Shown here one piece after another: positions 36,943 through 44,845 of a stretch of DNA of 64,000 bases. The notes beneath the pieces were generated by a model. It saw nothing but the letters and a program-made list of their open reading frames with translations. It was not told the DNA's origin and ran no database searches. Each line of letters opens with the position of its first letter. Positions within the stretch are counted from its first letter, which is position 1. The DNA is from Pseudoalteromonas gelatinilytica (GTDB taxonomy: Bacteria; Pseudomonadota; Gammaproteobacteria; Enterobacterales; Alteromonadaceae), in NCBI RefSeq assembly GCF_001641615.1, contig NZ_LRRU01000020.1, positions 1-64,000 of the forward strand. Reading direction: 5' to 3'. Made by a program: the position numbers and the translations under genes.

Positions 36943-37782
36943 TTGATAAAATACGATTTACATAGCCACACCACATACTCAGATGGTCAGCTATCAGTCG
37001 AGCAATTGTTACACCGCGCGGTTGAGAAAAACATAGATGTGTTTGCAATTACCGATCACGACACGTTAAGTGCGATAAAGCCAGCTCGCCTAGTCATTGC
37101 AAATGATAATTTACCGCTTAAATTAATTGCTGGCGTTGAAGTGTCAACAAAATGGGAAAGCTTTGAAATTCATATTGTTGGCTTAAATGTTGATGATGAA
37201 AATGACGCACTGTTGTCACTATTACAAGCGCAACAAGGTAAGCGTGAAGAGCGCGCTATAGAGATAGGTCGTCGCCTCGCTAAAAATGGTTTTGAAGGCA
37301 TTTACGACCAAGCAAAAACATTTGCCGAAAACGCCCAGATCACACGCGCGCATTTTGCCCGTGCACTGATTGAACGTGGTGTAGCTAAAAACTTTCCGGG
37401 GGTATTTAAAAAATACTTAGGGCGAGGAAAAACAGGCTATGTACCAAGTAGTTGGTGTGATATGAAAACGGCAATTGCTGCCATTCACCAAGCGGGTGGG
37501 GTTGCCGTTCTTGCACATCCTGGGCGTTATCAAATGTCGAATAAGTGGCTACGTAAGTTAATTATTGAGTTTAAAGACGCAGGTGGTGATGCGATGGAAG
37601 TTGCACAGCCACAGCAAGCGCCGAGTGAGCGCCAGTTTTTAGGTGAACTTTGCCGTGAATATGGTTTACTTGCGTCGCAAGGGTCAGATTTTCATTTTCC
37701 GACCAGTTGGTTGGAGTTAGGTAAAAATTTATACTTACCAAAAGATTGCCAAGGGGTTTGGCAAGCATGGGAAGGGCAATAG
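36943..37782 (+). CDS. trpH: PHP-domain phosphoesterase, RNase AM / TrpH family
   Basis: A 279-residue metal-dependent phosphoesterase; the E. coli homologue (YciV, RNase AM) trims 5' ends of ribosomal RNA precursors. PHP metal motifs are DLHSHTTYSDG at residues 5-15, FAITDHDTLSA, VAVLAHPGRY and SQGSDFHFP. The only usable start is TTG 36943; no in-frame ATG occurs before the first metal motif and the ribosome-binding site is weak. It is divergent from trpE, as in E. coli. Confidence 0.92.
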   Translation: MIKYDLHSHTTYSDGQLSVEQLLHRAVEKNIDVFAITDHDTLSAIKPARLVIANDNLPLKLIAGVEVSTKWESFEIHIVGLNVDDENDALLSLLQAQQGKREERAIEIGRRLAKNGFEGIYDQAKTFAENAQITRAHFARALIERGVAKNFPGVFKKYLGRGKTGYVPSSWCDMKTAIAAIHQAGGVAVLAHPGRYQMSNKWLRKLIIEFKDAGGDAMEVAQPQQAPSERQFLGELCREYGLLASQGSDFHFPTSWLELGKNLYLPKDCQGVWQAWEGQ

Positions 37783-37791
37783 GAGCGTGTA

Positions 37792-38412
37792 ATGAGTCAG
37801 TTTTTTCATATTCATCCAGATAATCCGCAACCACGCTTAATCAGCCAAGCGGTTGATATTATTAAGCAGGGCGGTGTTATTGTATACCCAACCGATTCGG
37901 GTTACGCACTTGGTTGCAGCATTGGTAATAAGCAAGCAAAAGAGCGCATCGAACGTATTCGTGGCATTGAAAAACACCATAACTTTACTTTGGTCTGCCG
38001 TGACTTATCGGAACTATCTACCTATGCTCGCGTTGATAATCAGTTATTCAGATTGATTAAAAATAACACCCCAGGGCCTTATACATTCATCTTTAAAGGC
38101 ACTAAAGAAGTACCAAAGCGTTTATTAAACGAAAAGAAAAAAACCATTGGTATTCGTGTTATCGAACACCCAATCACCTGCGCTTTATTGGCTGAATTAG
38201 GTGAGCCGTTAATGTCGTGTTCTTTAATTTTACCGGGTGAGCAATATACCGAGGCTGATCCTGATGAAATTCGCGATCGCATTGAAAAGCAAGTTGATTT
38301 AATTATTCATGGTGGTTATCTTCCTGAACAGGCAACCACAGTAATTGATTTGTCAGATGATAGCATCGAAATCTTACGTGTCGGTTGTGGTGATACCAAA
38401 CCATTTGAGTAG
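37792..38412 (+). CDS. yciO: Sua5/YciO/YrdC family protein, YciO type
   Basis: A 206-residue protein with the YrdC-like RNA-binding fold: VIVYPTDSGYALGCSIGN, KHHNFTLVCRDLSEL, PGPYTFIFKGTKEVP and LGEPLMSCSLILPG. YciO is a paralogue of TsaC/Sua5, which makes threonylcarbamoyl-AMP for tRNA t6A. A role in t6A is not demonstrated by sequence alone. It is 9 bases after trpH, with GGAGCG before the ATG, in an apparent trpH-yciO-scpA operon. Confidence 0.92.
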   Translation: MSQFFHIHPDNPQPRLISQAVDIIKQGGVIVYPTDSGYALGCSIGNKQAKERIERIRGIEKHHNFTLVCRDLSELSTYARVDNQLFRLIKNNTPGPYTFIFKGTKEVPKRLLNEKKKTIGIRVIEHPITCALLAELGEPLMSCSLILPGEQYTEADPDEIRDRIEKQVDLIIHGGYLPEQATTVIDLSDDSIEILRVGCGDTKPFE

Positions 38413-38420
38413 AGACTTCA

Positions 38421-39257
38421 TTGACTAGCCCAGAGCTTGACGCGCCAGATAATTTGCAAGAGCCAGTACAGCAAAAGCTGCCACTGGCTTTTTTGCATGG
38501 CAAAGCAGTGGTTGATAAACCTGAAGATTTATATATTCCCCCCGATGCGCTAGAGATCATTTTAGAAACCTTTGAAGGTCCTCTCGATTTACTTCTGTAT
38601 TTAATCAAAAAACATAAACTCGATGTGCTAGAGCTCTCTATTTTTAGTATTACTGAGCAATACGTGAGTTATGTTGAAATGATGAGCGAGTTTCAGCTTG
38701 AGCTGGCAGGTGAATACCTTGTGATGGCGGCGCTATTAGCACAAATTAAATCACGATTATTATTACCAAAACATGAAGAGCTTGAAGAGGAAGAAGACCC
38801 ACGAGCTGAGCTTGTCAGACGTTTACAAGAATACGAACAATTTAAAAAAGCCGCAGAAAATCTTGATGAGATCCCTCGCGAAGGCCGCGATATTTTTGTT
38901 GCCGAAGCACTGGTGCCAGAATTCAGTGAGCGTGAGGTACTGTTACCTGACGTTGACATGAAAGACTTGTTAGTTGCGCTAAGCGACGTTATGGCCCGAG
39001 CTAAAACATTTGAACACCATCATATTACCGCAGAAGCCTTATCGACCCGTGAACGGATGAGCTTAATCTTAGATAAACTCTCAGAGGCTCAATCACAGCT
39101 GCCTTTTAGCACTCTTTTTACGGTAGAAGAGGGCAGAAGTGGTGTTGTAGTAAGCTTTATCGCCATGTTAGAGCTGGTGAAAGAAAACCTGATCAGCTGC
39201 TTTCAGGTAGATGCCAATAGCCAGATTTATGTTGGTTTGGTGGAAGAAAGCGAATAG
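38421..39257 (+). CDS. scpA: Segregation and condensation protein A
   Basis: A 278-residue kleisin. The N-terminal SMC-binding helix is FEGPLDLLLYLIKKHKLDVL (about 51-70). An acidic linker ELEEEEDPRAELVRRLQEYE follows, then a C-terminal winged-helix with VVVSFIAMLELVKENLISCFQ. The apparent start is TTG 38421. In related genomes scpB and rluB normally come next; here no scpB follows within 2 kb, only unrelated genes. The ScpA itself looks intact. Confidence 0.93.
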   Translation: MTSPELDAPDNLQEPVQQKLPLAFLHGKAVVDKPEDLYIPPDALEIILETFEGPLDLLLYLIKKHKLDVLELSIFSITEQYVSYVEMMSEFQLELAGEYLVMAALLAQIKSRLLLPKHEELEEEEDPRAELVRRLQEYEQFKKAAENLDEIPREGRDIFVAEALVPEFSEREVLLPDVDMKDLLVALSDVMARAKTFEHHHITAEALSTRERMSLILDKLSEAQSQLPFSTLFTVEEGRSGVVVSFIAMLELVKENLISCFQVDANSQIYVGLVEESE

Positions 39258-39486
39258 CTGGAAGTTAATAGTTAGAAGCTTTAAGCGGTAAGTTTTAAGT
39301 TTCAAAGTTGTGACTTCTTTCATGCCAAGTGGCTATCATCAGTGAAGAAGTAGCTCGTCACGAAAATTTGCTTCATATGCGAATAAAACACTTAACTTAC
39401 AGAGTGTTAAACAATTGCGCCAAGTCTCAGTACCTGATAAGTTGGTTTTCCCATTTTGGGGTAAGCCAACTATTAAGGAAAATATA

Positions 39487-39849
39487 ATGAAAAAGTTAGG
39501 AATGGTACTGTTATCTCTCGCTGCATTTGGTGCCTCAGCTGCAGAAAGTTTGCAATTAGACCTTAACCTTTATTTGAATAATCAACTTGTAAAAACGCAC
39601 GTTGTTAAAACTGAAGAAGACAAAACTGAAACAGTGACTGCAGATGATATTCTTAAATTTGATGTAACCCCTACATTGTACGACCAAACTGTGGCACTAA
39701 CATCAGCACTCTATAAATTTGAAAATGGCTCTTACAATAAATTTCAAGAACCTAAGTTAATGGTAAACCTTAACGAACCTGCAACGATTGAGGTTGGAAC
39801 GGAGGGTGTTGAAGTGTATAGGATTGAAATAACAGCAAGTAAAATATAA
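39487..39849 (+). CDS. Small secreted protein of unknown function
   Basis: A 120-residue protein with a clear signal peptide (residues 1-19, cleavage after GASA). The mature part is about 100 residues, beta-rich, with no Cys and no recognised motif. ATG 39487 has AAGGA 7 bases upstream. Codons upstream of it, back to 39415, have no signal-like or family sequence. It lies in the patch between scpA and the cytochrome b561 gene, followed by a strong hairpin. Confidence 0.7.
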   Translation: MKKLGMVLLSLAAFGASAAESLQLDLNLYLNNQLVKTHVVKTEEDKTETVTADDILKFDVTPTLYDQTVALTSALYKFENGSYNKFQEPKLMVNLNEPATIEVGTEGVEVYRIEITASKI

Positions 39850-39860
39850 TTGCTAACTAT

Positions 39861-39899
39861 CTACTCAGGTGTTTATTGAAAATACTAAACACCGAGTAG
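39861..39899. other. Strong hairpin after the small secreted-protein gene
   Basis: CTACTC then GGTGTTTA (39861-39875, one bulged A) pairs with TAAACACC and GAGTAG (39886-39899). No T-run, so not a typical intrinsic terminator. I considered an attC site and rejected it for lack of core sites. Confidence 0.5.
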
Positions 39900-39963
39900 T
39901 GCAAGAAATCATTAAAATGACTGGGATAGAGGTTTTACAAAGATTCTAGTTTAAGAGATTACT

Positions 39964-40335
39964 ATGAAAGCTTTATCACTAATAATTTTATCTATAATGA
40001 TTCTGTTGGCTGCAACTTACTTATATATTAATCGTGATCAACAGATTAGGGTTGATCTCATTCCTCCAGAGTTTGAGTTTTGCGAAACAATAATAACTGA
40101 GGGCGATCTTGCGTATGACGAGCTGAAAAAGGTATTAGTCAAACACAAGGATGGTTGGAAAACATCTTATGCTAGTTTTGTCCCAGGGCGAACGTATGAT
40201 TCACCAGCATTTAAAGTAAATGTTATAGGTAATGGGGGAGTGGTCGTATCCTACAAAACAGATGATGATTATCCTCAGTTTACTAAATTTATAAAATATG
40301 ATTGGTCAACTAGCTGTGAGAAGTATCACAAGTAA
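39964..40335 (+). CDS. Hypothetical membrane-anchored protein
   Basis: A 123-residue protein with one N-terminal hydrophobic helix (residues 4-24) acting as an anchor or uncleaved signal. It is followed by a periplasmic domain with two Cys (FCETII and TSCEKYH) that could form a disulfide. No family recognised. It is AT-richer than its flanks, in line with an accessory patch. Confidence 0.6.
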   Translation: MKALSLIILSIMILLAATYLYINRDQQIRVDLIPPEFEFCETIITEGDLAYDELKKVLVKHKDGWKTSYASFVPGRTYDSPAFKVNVIGNGGVVVSYKTDDDYPQFTKFIKYDWSTSCEKYHK

Positions 40336-40388
40336 ACAGCTATAAAAACGATAGACTTATAACTATCTCAATTTTTTAAGGAAAGCAG

Positions 40389-41240
40389 ATGCAGAGTAAA
40401 CACTTTACAATCAAAACCATGACCAAAAAGGAAGTCGAACTCATGATTGATTGGGCTGCAGCAGAAGGTTGGAATCCAGGCCTTAATGATGCAGAGTGTT
40501 ATTTTGCAGCTGATCCTGAAGGATTTCTAGTTGGTTTTCTAGACGATGAGCCTATCGCTACAATTTCTGCCATTAATTACCACGATGTATTTGGCTTTAT
40601 TGGTTTCTACATTGTTAAACCCGGTTACCGTGGCAAAGGTTACGGAATACAAATCTGGAATGCCGCGTTAAAACGCCTTGAAGGGTTGAATATCGGCCTT
40701 GATGGTGTGGTGGAACAGCAAGAAAACTATAAAAAGTCTGGTTTTAATCTGGCTTATCGCAATATCCGTTTTGCAGGAGTAGGAGGTGGTAGGTCACCGC
40801 AAAATGCAGATATTGTAGATCTTAATGCTGTGCCATTCGAAATTATTGACGCATACGAACAGGCTTTTTTCCCGGTAAATAGGGCAAACTTTACTAAAGC
40901 GTGGTTAAGCCAACCCCAGTGCGATGCCTTTGGCGTAATGCAAAATGGGGAATTAGCAGGATACGGCGTTATTCGCAAATGTCAGAATGGCTTTAAAATT
41001 GGTCCTCTATTTGCCGACTCACCAGAAATGGCTGAATCTCTATTTCTAGCTTTAAAATCTAAAGTGGGTGCCTCTGACGCTATTTTCCTTGATACGCCAG
41101 AAATCAATCAAGCTGCTGTTGCTTTAGCACAAAAGTACAACATGCAGGTGTCATTTGAAACCGCCAGAATGTATACCAACGACTCTCCGAGTTTGCCATT
41201 AAACCGTATTTTCGGTGTTACTTCTTTTGAAATCGGCTGA
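40389..41240 (+). CDS. GNAT N-acetyltransferase with YitH/HolE-type C-terminal domain
   Basis: A 283-residue protein. The N-terminal GNAT domain (about 5-135) has the acetyl-CoA loop VKPGYRGKGYGIQIW (about 78-92), matching the R/Q-x-x-G-x-G/A signature. The C-terminal half (about 140-283) resembles the Acetyltransf_18 domain seen after a GNAT domain in YitH-like proteins. The substrate is unknown. AAGGAAAG lies before the ATG. Last gene of the accessory patch, followed by heptad repeats. Confidence 0.82.
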   Translation: MQSKHFTIKTMTKKEVELMIDWAAAEGWNPGLNDAECYFAADPEGFLVGFLDDEPIATISAINYHDVFGFIGFYIVKPGYRGKGYGIQIWNAALKRLEGLNIGLDGVVEQQENYKKSGFNLAYRNIRFAGVGGGRSPQNADIVDLNAVPFEIIDAYEQAFFPVNRANFTKAWLSQPQCDAFGVMQNGELAGYGVIRKCQNGFKIGPLFADSPEMAESLFLALKSKVGASDAIFLDTPEINQAAVALAQKYNMQVSFETARMYTNDSPSLPLNRIFGVTSFEIG

Positions 41241-41335
41241 GTTTATTGGGGTGAGCGATTAATCGGTTGTGAGAAAACTAAAAATTTATCACGTTAAGAA
41301 TTAGACGCTTTTATTAACGAGGATTCATACTACTG

Positions 41336-41377
41336 CTAGCACCTAGCACCTAGCACCTAGCACCTAGCACCTAGCAC
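41336..41377. repeat. Heptanucleotide tandem repeat, six copies of CTAGCAC
   Basis: Six perfect 7-bp units. The unit differs by one base from that of the array at 442-485 (CTAGAAC in the same phase). It is followed by a pyrimidine-rich stretch. Lies between the GNAT gene and the cytochrome b561 gene. Confidence 0.9.
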
Positions 41378-41519
41378 CTTCTTTTTTCTTTCCCCTTACA
41401 ACTTTCCTCTTTCCCTGGGTGTGCATATACGCACAGAAGCTGTTCGTTTTACGCTATTTTAATTATATAAGCCGTCATTTAAGATGTATCTAGTTTCACG
41501 ATTCTCATGGGAAATGAGT

Positions 41520-42074
41520 ATGTTAAAGAATTCAAAGTCAAGTTATGGCTGGGTGGCCATCTTAGTGCACTGGTTAATGGCACTTGGGGTATTTGGTTTG
41601 TTTGGCTTAGGCGTTTATATGGTTGAGCTGACTTATTACGACGCTTGGTACAAAGGCTCTTTGGACTTGCATAAAAGCGTGGGTATTACCTTAGCGGCAT
41701 TGTTGTTGTTTCGATTTGGTTGGCGCTTATTAGGTACTCAACCTGAGCCTGTTGCAGGTAGCTCACAAGCAATGAATCATGTTGCTCACTCAGTCCATAA
41801 ACTAATTTATTTAGCTTTAATCGTCATTGTGACATCTGGCTATTTAATCTCTACGGCTGATGGCCGTGAAATTGACGTATTTAATTTATTTGCTGTGCCG
41901 GCATTACCAGAGTCGGTGGCGAACCAAGAAGATATTGCAGGTAAAATTCACTTTTATGCCGCGTATGGGCTAATAGCTGTCGTTGTTTTACATGCTTTAG
42001 GGGCACTAAAACATCATTTTATCGATAAAGATAAAACCTTAATTAGAATGATCAAACCATTGAAGGATGATTAA
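41520..42074 (+). CDS. Cytochrome b561-type di-heme membrane protein
   Basis: A 184-residue inner-membrane protein with four hydrophobic segments. Candidate heme ligands are His in LVHWLMALG (helix 1), HKSVGI (helix 2) and the paired His in [18 protein letters not shown] (helix 4). It matches the CybB/YceJ-type superoxide:quinone oxidoreductase family. ATG 41520 (or 41514, two codons earlier) has a GGGAA stretch upstream. yceI follows 1 base after the stop, the same pairing as yceJ-yceI in E. coli. Confidence 0.88.
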   Translation: MLKNSKSSYGWVAILVHWLMALGVFGLFGLGVYMVELTYYDAWYKGSLDLHKSVGITLAALLLFRFGWRLLGTQPEPVAGSSQAMNHVAHSVHKLIYLALIVIVTSGYLISTADGREIDVFNLFAVPALPESVANQEDIAGKIHFYAAYGLIAVVVLHALGALKHHFIDKDKTLIRMIKPLKDD

Positions 42075-42075
42075 C

Positions 42076-42654
42076 ATGAAAAAATTACTATTAGGCACAG
42101 CACTAAGTGCTGCACTTTTCTCAACAGCAAACGCAAATGCAGCTGACTACGTTATTGATACAGACGGTGCCCACGCATTTGTTACATTTAAAATTAAGCA
42201 CTTAGGTTACAGCTGGTTACATGGTCGTTTTAATACTTTCTCAGGTGATTTTAGCTATGACGATAAAGCGCCAAATGCGTCTAAAATTAATGTAACGATT
42301 GAAACTAAAAGCATCGACTCAAACCATGCTGAGCGTGACAAGCACTTACGCAGCAAAGATTTCTTAAATGTTGATAAATACCCAACTGCAACATTTAAAA
42401 GTACCTCAATCAAATTTGATGAAGAGGGTGATGAAGCAGATGTAACAGGTGAATTTACCTTAAATGGTGTGACTAAAACCATTACTTTTGAAATTGATAA
42501 AATTGGTGAAGGTAAAGATCCATGGGGTGGTTACCGTGTTGGTTTTGAAGGTGAAACAAGCCTAAAACTAGCTGACTTTGGTATCGACTACAATCTTGGC
42601 CCTGCTTCAACGCATGTTGATATTGGTTTATTTATTGAAGGTGTGCGTAAGTAA
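42076..42654 (+). CDS. yceI: YceI-family periplasmic lipid-binding protein
   Basis: A 192-residue protein with signal peptide (1-23, cleavage near ANA-A) and the YceI beta-barrel: [28 protein letters not shown]-like [32 protein letters not shown] and [10 protein letters not shown]. YceI proteins hold long isoprenoid chains such as polyprenyl quinone precursors. ATG 42076 has AAGGA at 8 bases; co-transcribed with the b561 gene, suggesting a quinone-linked redox role. Confidence 0.93.
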   Translation: MKKLLLGTALSAALFSTANANAADYVIDTDGAHAFVTFKIKHLGYSWLHGRFNTFSGDFSYDDKAPNASKINVTIETKSIDSNHAERDKHLRSKDFLNVDKYPTATFKSTSIKFDEEGDEADVTGEFTLNGVTKTITFEIDKIGEGKDPWGGYRVGFEGETSLKLADFGIDYNLGPASTHVDIGLFIEGVRK

Positions 42655-42671
42655 GCACCATTCATACGACC

Positions 42672-42698
42672 ACCAATTCGCTTTATTCTCGGATTGGT
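42672..42698. mobile_element. 27-bp relic carrying both ends of the MITE-like element
   Basis: ACCAATTCGC at the left and GGATTGGT at the right match the termini of the 162-bp element at 22401-22562, with only nine bases between. It looks like an internal-deletion product or excision scar. It is short, so coincidence is not fully excluded. Confidence 0.55.
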
Positions 42699-42705
42699 CA
42701 ATATA

Positions 42706-42736
42706 AAAGTGCCGCTCAATGAGCGGCACTTTCGTT
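42706..42736. terminator. Bidirectional terminator between yceI and the binding-protein gene
   Basis: AAAGTGCCGCTC-AAT-GAGCGGCACTTT, a 12-bp perfect stem. The right side encodes the last codons and stop of the minus-strand gene. Confidence 0.88.
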
Positions 42737-43579
42737 TCTATCTTTTAACCTCTTTTCTAAAATTGGTTGCAAATTATCCGGTAGCCAGCGTACTAAAACG
42801 TCATGAAAAGCATCTGTATGCGCTATTTTTTCAAGGGTTTCATCTAATAATTTTGCTGTTTCTTTACCTTGTTCGTTGTTTGTACAACCTATGTAACCAA
42901 CACTTAATGCAGGTGCTTCAGTGAGTGACAGTTGGGTCAATTCATCTTCAAAGCCCATAGAATGCGCCAAATAGTAATGCTCGCTTGGGTAGCCAAGTAA
43001 TATATCAATACGCTTTTTTTGTAGCATATAAGTCAAGCTTGCGAGGGTGTCTCTACCAGGGCGTGAGATGATATTTGAATCATGGCTTTCGTTAATCACG
43101 CTATCAATATCGGCGCCAAAAGAGCGGCTCATTGATACCCCTAATGCCAAGTGTTTATCGTCTAATAACGATTTTAAGGACACTGGTTTTGTGACGTCTA
43201 ACTCAAGCTTTGCGGCTAACTCTTTACGTATGGCAATGGAGGGTGATAAACCCACTGTTGATGAGTGTTTCGTAAACTGAATATGCTGCTTACGGTGTTC
43301 GTTTTGATACAACGACAGCATACAGTAATTGTTGTGCGGGTTTGATAGTTCATGCACGGCACGACTAGCCGGCAATAAAGTGCGTTTAAATGACACTTCA
43401 GGGAGTGCTTTTTCTAGTAATTTGATCACACTTTCATCACGACCTGTGCCTTCGTACTTATCATTCATGATGTAGTAGGGGGCAAAATCGACCATGATCC
43501 ACTCAATGGTCTTCGGTTGCTTGGTTGCAGCAACGGGCAGGCAAAAAAGTAATAGTAAAATAGACCACACACAACGCAT
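42716..43579 (-). CDS. Periplasmic solute-binding protein, family 3-like (SBP_bac_3)
   Basis: A 287-residue secreted protein. The signal peptide is residues 1-18 (LLLLFCLPVAA-T). Two alpha/beta lobes fit the type II binding-protein fold: WIMVDFAPYYIMNDKYEGTG, YNCMLSLYQNEHRK-like CMLSLYQNE, and KKRIDILLGYPSEHYYLAHS. No ABC transporter genes are adjacent, and such stand-alone members often feed a sensor or act in unknown ways. The ligand is unknown. The 3' end forms the terminator arm. Confidence 0.8.
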   Translation of the reverse strand: MRCVWSILLLLFCLPVAATKQPKTIEWIMVDFAPYYIMNDKYEGTGRDESVIKLLEKALPEVSFKRTLLPASRAVHELSNPHNNYCMLSLYQNEHRKQHIQFTKHSSTVGLSPSIAIRKELAAKLELDVTKPVSLKSLLDDKHLALGVSMSRSFGADIDSVINESHDSNIISRPGRDTLASLTYMLQKKRIDILLGYPSEHYYLAHSMGFEDELTQLSLTEAPALSVGYIGCTNNEQGKETAKLLDETLEKIAHTDAFHDVLVRWLPDNLQPILEKRLKDRNESAAH

Positions 43580-43654
43580 TTTTACTACCTATTTATGGGC
43601 TAAAAATATAAGTGTAGCAGGAATTTAGCTATATGCAGGCTGGTGGTGAAAACT

Positions 43655-43682
43655 AAAACGCCAGCTTGTTGGCTGGCGTTTA
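43655..43682. terminator. Terminator downstream of the 55-residue small gene
   Basis: AAACGCCAGC and GCTGGCGTTT form a 10-bp stem; on the minus strand it is followed by TAGTTTT. It closes the small minus-strand gene at 43693. Confidence 0.75.
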
Positions 43683-43692
43683 TCGGTAGGGT

Positions 43693-43860
43693 TTAGTTGG
43701 CTTTTAACCACTTCACAAATTGGCGTGCATCACTGGCCTTTTGGAAGATGGCATTTTTTAAGCCCTGCGTGTCACTAAAAATTACACGCTGTTTATTTAC
43801 CGAGATTGATTGCACTGGATGTGCGATCTGGATCAAAGATCCGTTGTATTTATATGACAT
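43693..43860 (-). CDS. Small protein of unknown function, 55 residues
   Basis: MSYKYNGSLIQIAHPVQSIS is the beginning; two beta-strand-like blocks and a C-terminal helix with DARQFVKWLKAN. ATG 43860 has GAGTGAG 8 bases upstream. A longer start at 43911 has no ribosome-binding site. Separate terminator. Composition and codon use look like a real gene; no family recognised. Confidence 0.6.
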   Translation of the reverse strand: MSYKYNGSLIQIAHPVQSISVNKQRVIFSDTQGLKNAIFQKASDARQFVKWLKAN

Positions 43861-43998
43861 AATAAAACTCACTCTTTCTTTTGTCAGTGTCTGTAGAGCT
43901 TTAAAAGGCATTTAAAAATACAGACCGACATTTGTTGTCTTGCTAACAGTGTTGACTAAGTTTGTGACAGTTTGGTGATGATTTGAAAATTCATCGAA

Positions 43999-44118
43999 AT
44001 GTCATTTAGCAAACAAGCTGCAAGTATTTATACGAATATGCGGGAATTACTGGATCAAGGTAAGGGGTTAACCGCGTGGTTTCTAAAAACCAGACAAGTA
44101 GATTACTGTAAGAATTAA
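43999..44118 (+). CDS. Possible 39-residue small protein
   Basis: An uninterrupted frame from ATG 43999 to TAA 44116, MSFSKQAASIYTNMRELLDQ..., with a helical pattern and plausible codon choice. It has no clear ribosome-binding site. It fills most of a gene-poor stretch (43919-44216) ahead of the hydrolase gene. It may be a remnant of a larger gene or chance. Confidence 0.25.
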   Translation: MSFSKQAASIYTNMRELLDQGKGLTAWFLKTRQVDYCKN

Positions 44119-44222
44119 CTAAGCGCAAGGTTTATTTTTTAAACATCAAAAATAATTTCTGGATGTTTAACAGAAACAGGCGTATTGTGATTAGGCACAA
44201 AATAACAATAAGAAGTATGCTT

Positions 44223-44798
44223 ATGAATTACCTTTTGGTGTCAGATATATTTGGTAAAACAGCGCATTTATCGCTGCTTGCTCAGCAGCTTCGCGGTAAA
44301 GTGAGTCTTTGCGATCCCTATTTAGGAGAAATTCAGCTCCCTATAAACGAGCAGTTTCAATATCAGCATTTTATTACTCATTGCGGTCATGATAGTTATT
44401 TTGAACGGGTGCATGTCAAAATGGCCGCTATTCGTCAGCCAACCACCATTATTGCATTTAGTGCAGGCGCAGCGGCTGTTTGGCGAGCTCAAGCAGAGTT
44501 AAAAAATTCATTCATTAAAAAAATTATTGCCTTTTATCCATCCCAAGTCAGGCATCATCTTGAGCTTGAAGCCAAAGTCCCTTGCCGATTTATTTTTCCT
44601 CACAGTGAAGAACATTTTGATATAAAGCCTGTGATTGCAACATTAAAAAGTAAAGCGAAGGTGAGCTGTGAAATAGCCGACTTTGGACATGGTTTTATGA
44701 ATCCATTATCTGAAAATTTTAATCAGCTTGGCTATCAGCAATTTACAGAACAACTGTTAAAAGAAAGTTGTCATCTAGAAGTTGCCACCAACCATTAA
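44223..44798 (+). CDS. Dienelactone-hydrolase-like alpha/beta hydrolase
   Basis: A 191-residue cytoplasmic protein starting MNYLLVSDIFGKT, typical of the first strand of the dienelactone hydrolase family. The nucleophile elbow is AFSAGAAAVW (Ser at about 84). Candidate acid is in the FPHSEEHFD region and the His in ADFGHGFMNP. The start may be ATG 44217. It is upstream of, and only 39 bp from, the acetoacetate-decarboxylase-like gene, the first of the accessory cluster. The substrate is unknown. Confidence 0.72.
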   Translation: MNYLLVSDIFGKTAHLSLLAQQLRGKVSLCDPYLGEIQLPINEQFQYQHFITHCGHDSYFERVHVKMAAIRQPTTIIAFSAGAAAVWRAQAELKNSFIKKIIAFYPSQVRHHLELEAKVPCRFIFPHSEEHFDIKPVIATLKSKAKVSCEIADFGHGFMNPLSENFNQLGYQQFTEQLLKESCHLEVATNH

Positions 44799-44808
44799 AA
44801 ACTAGTCT

Positions 44809-44845
44809 ATAGTCATTACTAAACAATAATATAAGTAATGACTAT
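44809..44845 (+). promoter_or_regulatory. 12-bp perfect hairpin covering the start codon of the ADC-like gene
   Basis: ATAGTCATTACT (44809-44820) is the exact complement of AGTAATGACTAT (44834-44845) across a 13-base A/T loop. The ATG at 44838 lies inside the right arm and the next in-frame ATG at 44844 is at its edge. In mRNA this would sequester initiation; in DNA it could be an operator. Confidence 0.65.

Noticed and set aside
39380..39430. GTTAAAC next to a short inverted repeat after scpA, resembling an integron attC core
   Set aside because: No matching partner core or attC-type bulged stem spans the following genes, and no integrase is present. The resemblance is limited to seven bases.
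41336..41377. Short CRISPR array
   Set aside because: Units are 7 bp and contiguous, with no spacers and no cas genes; it is a simple tandem repeat.
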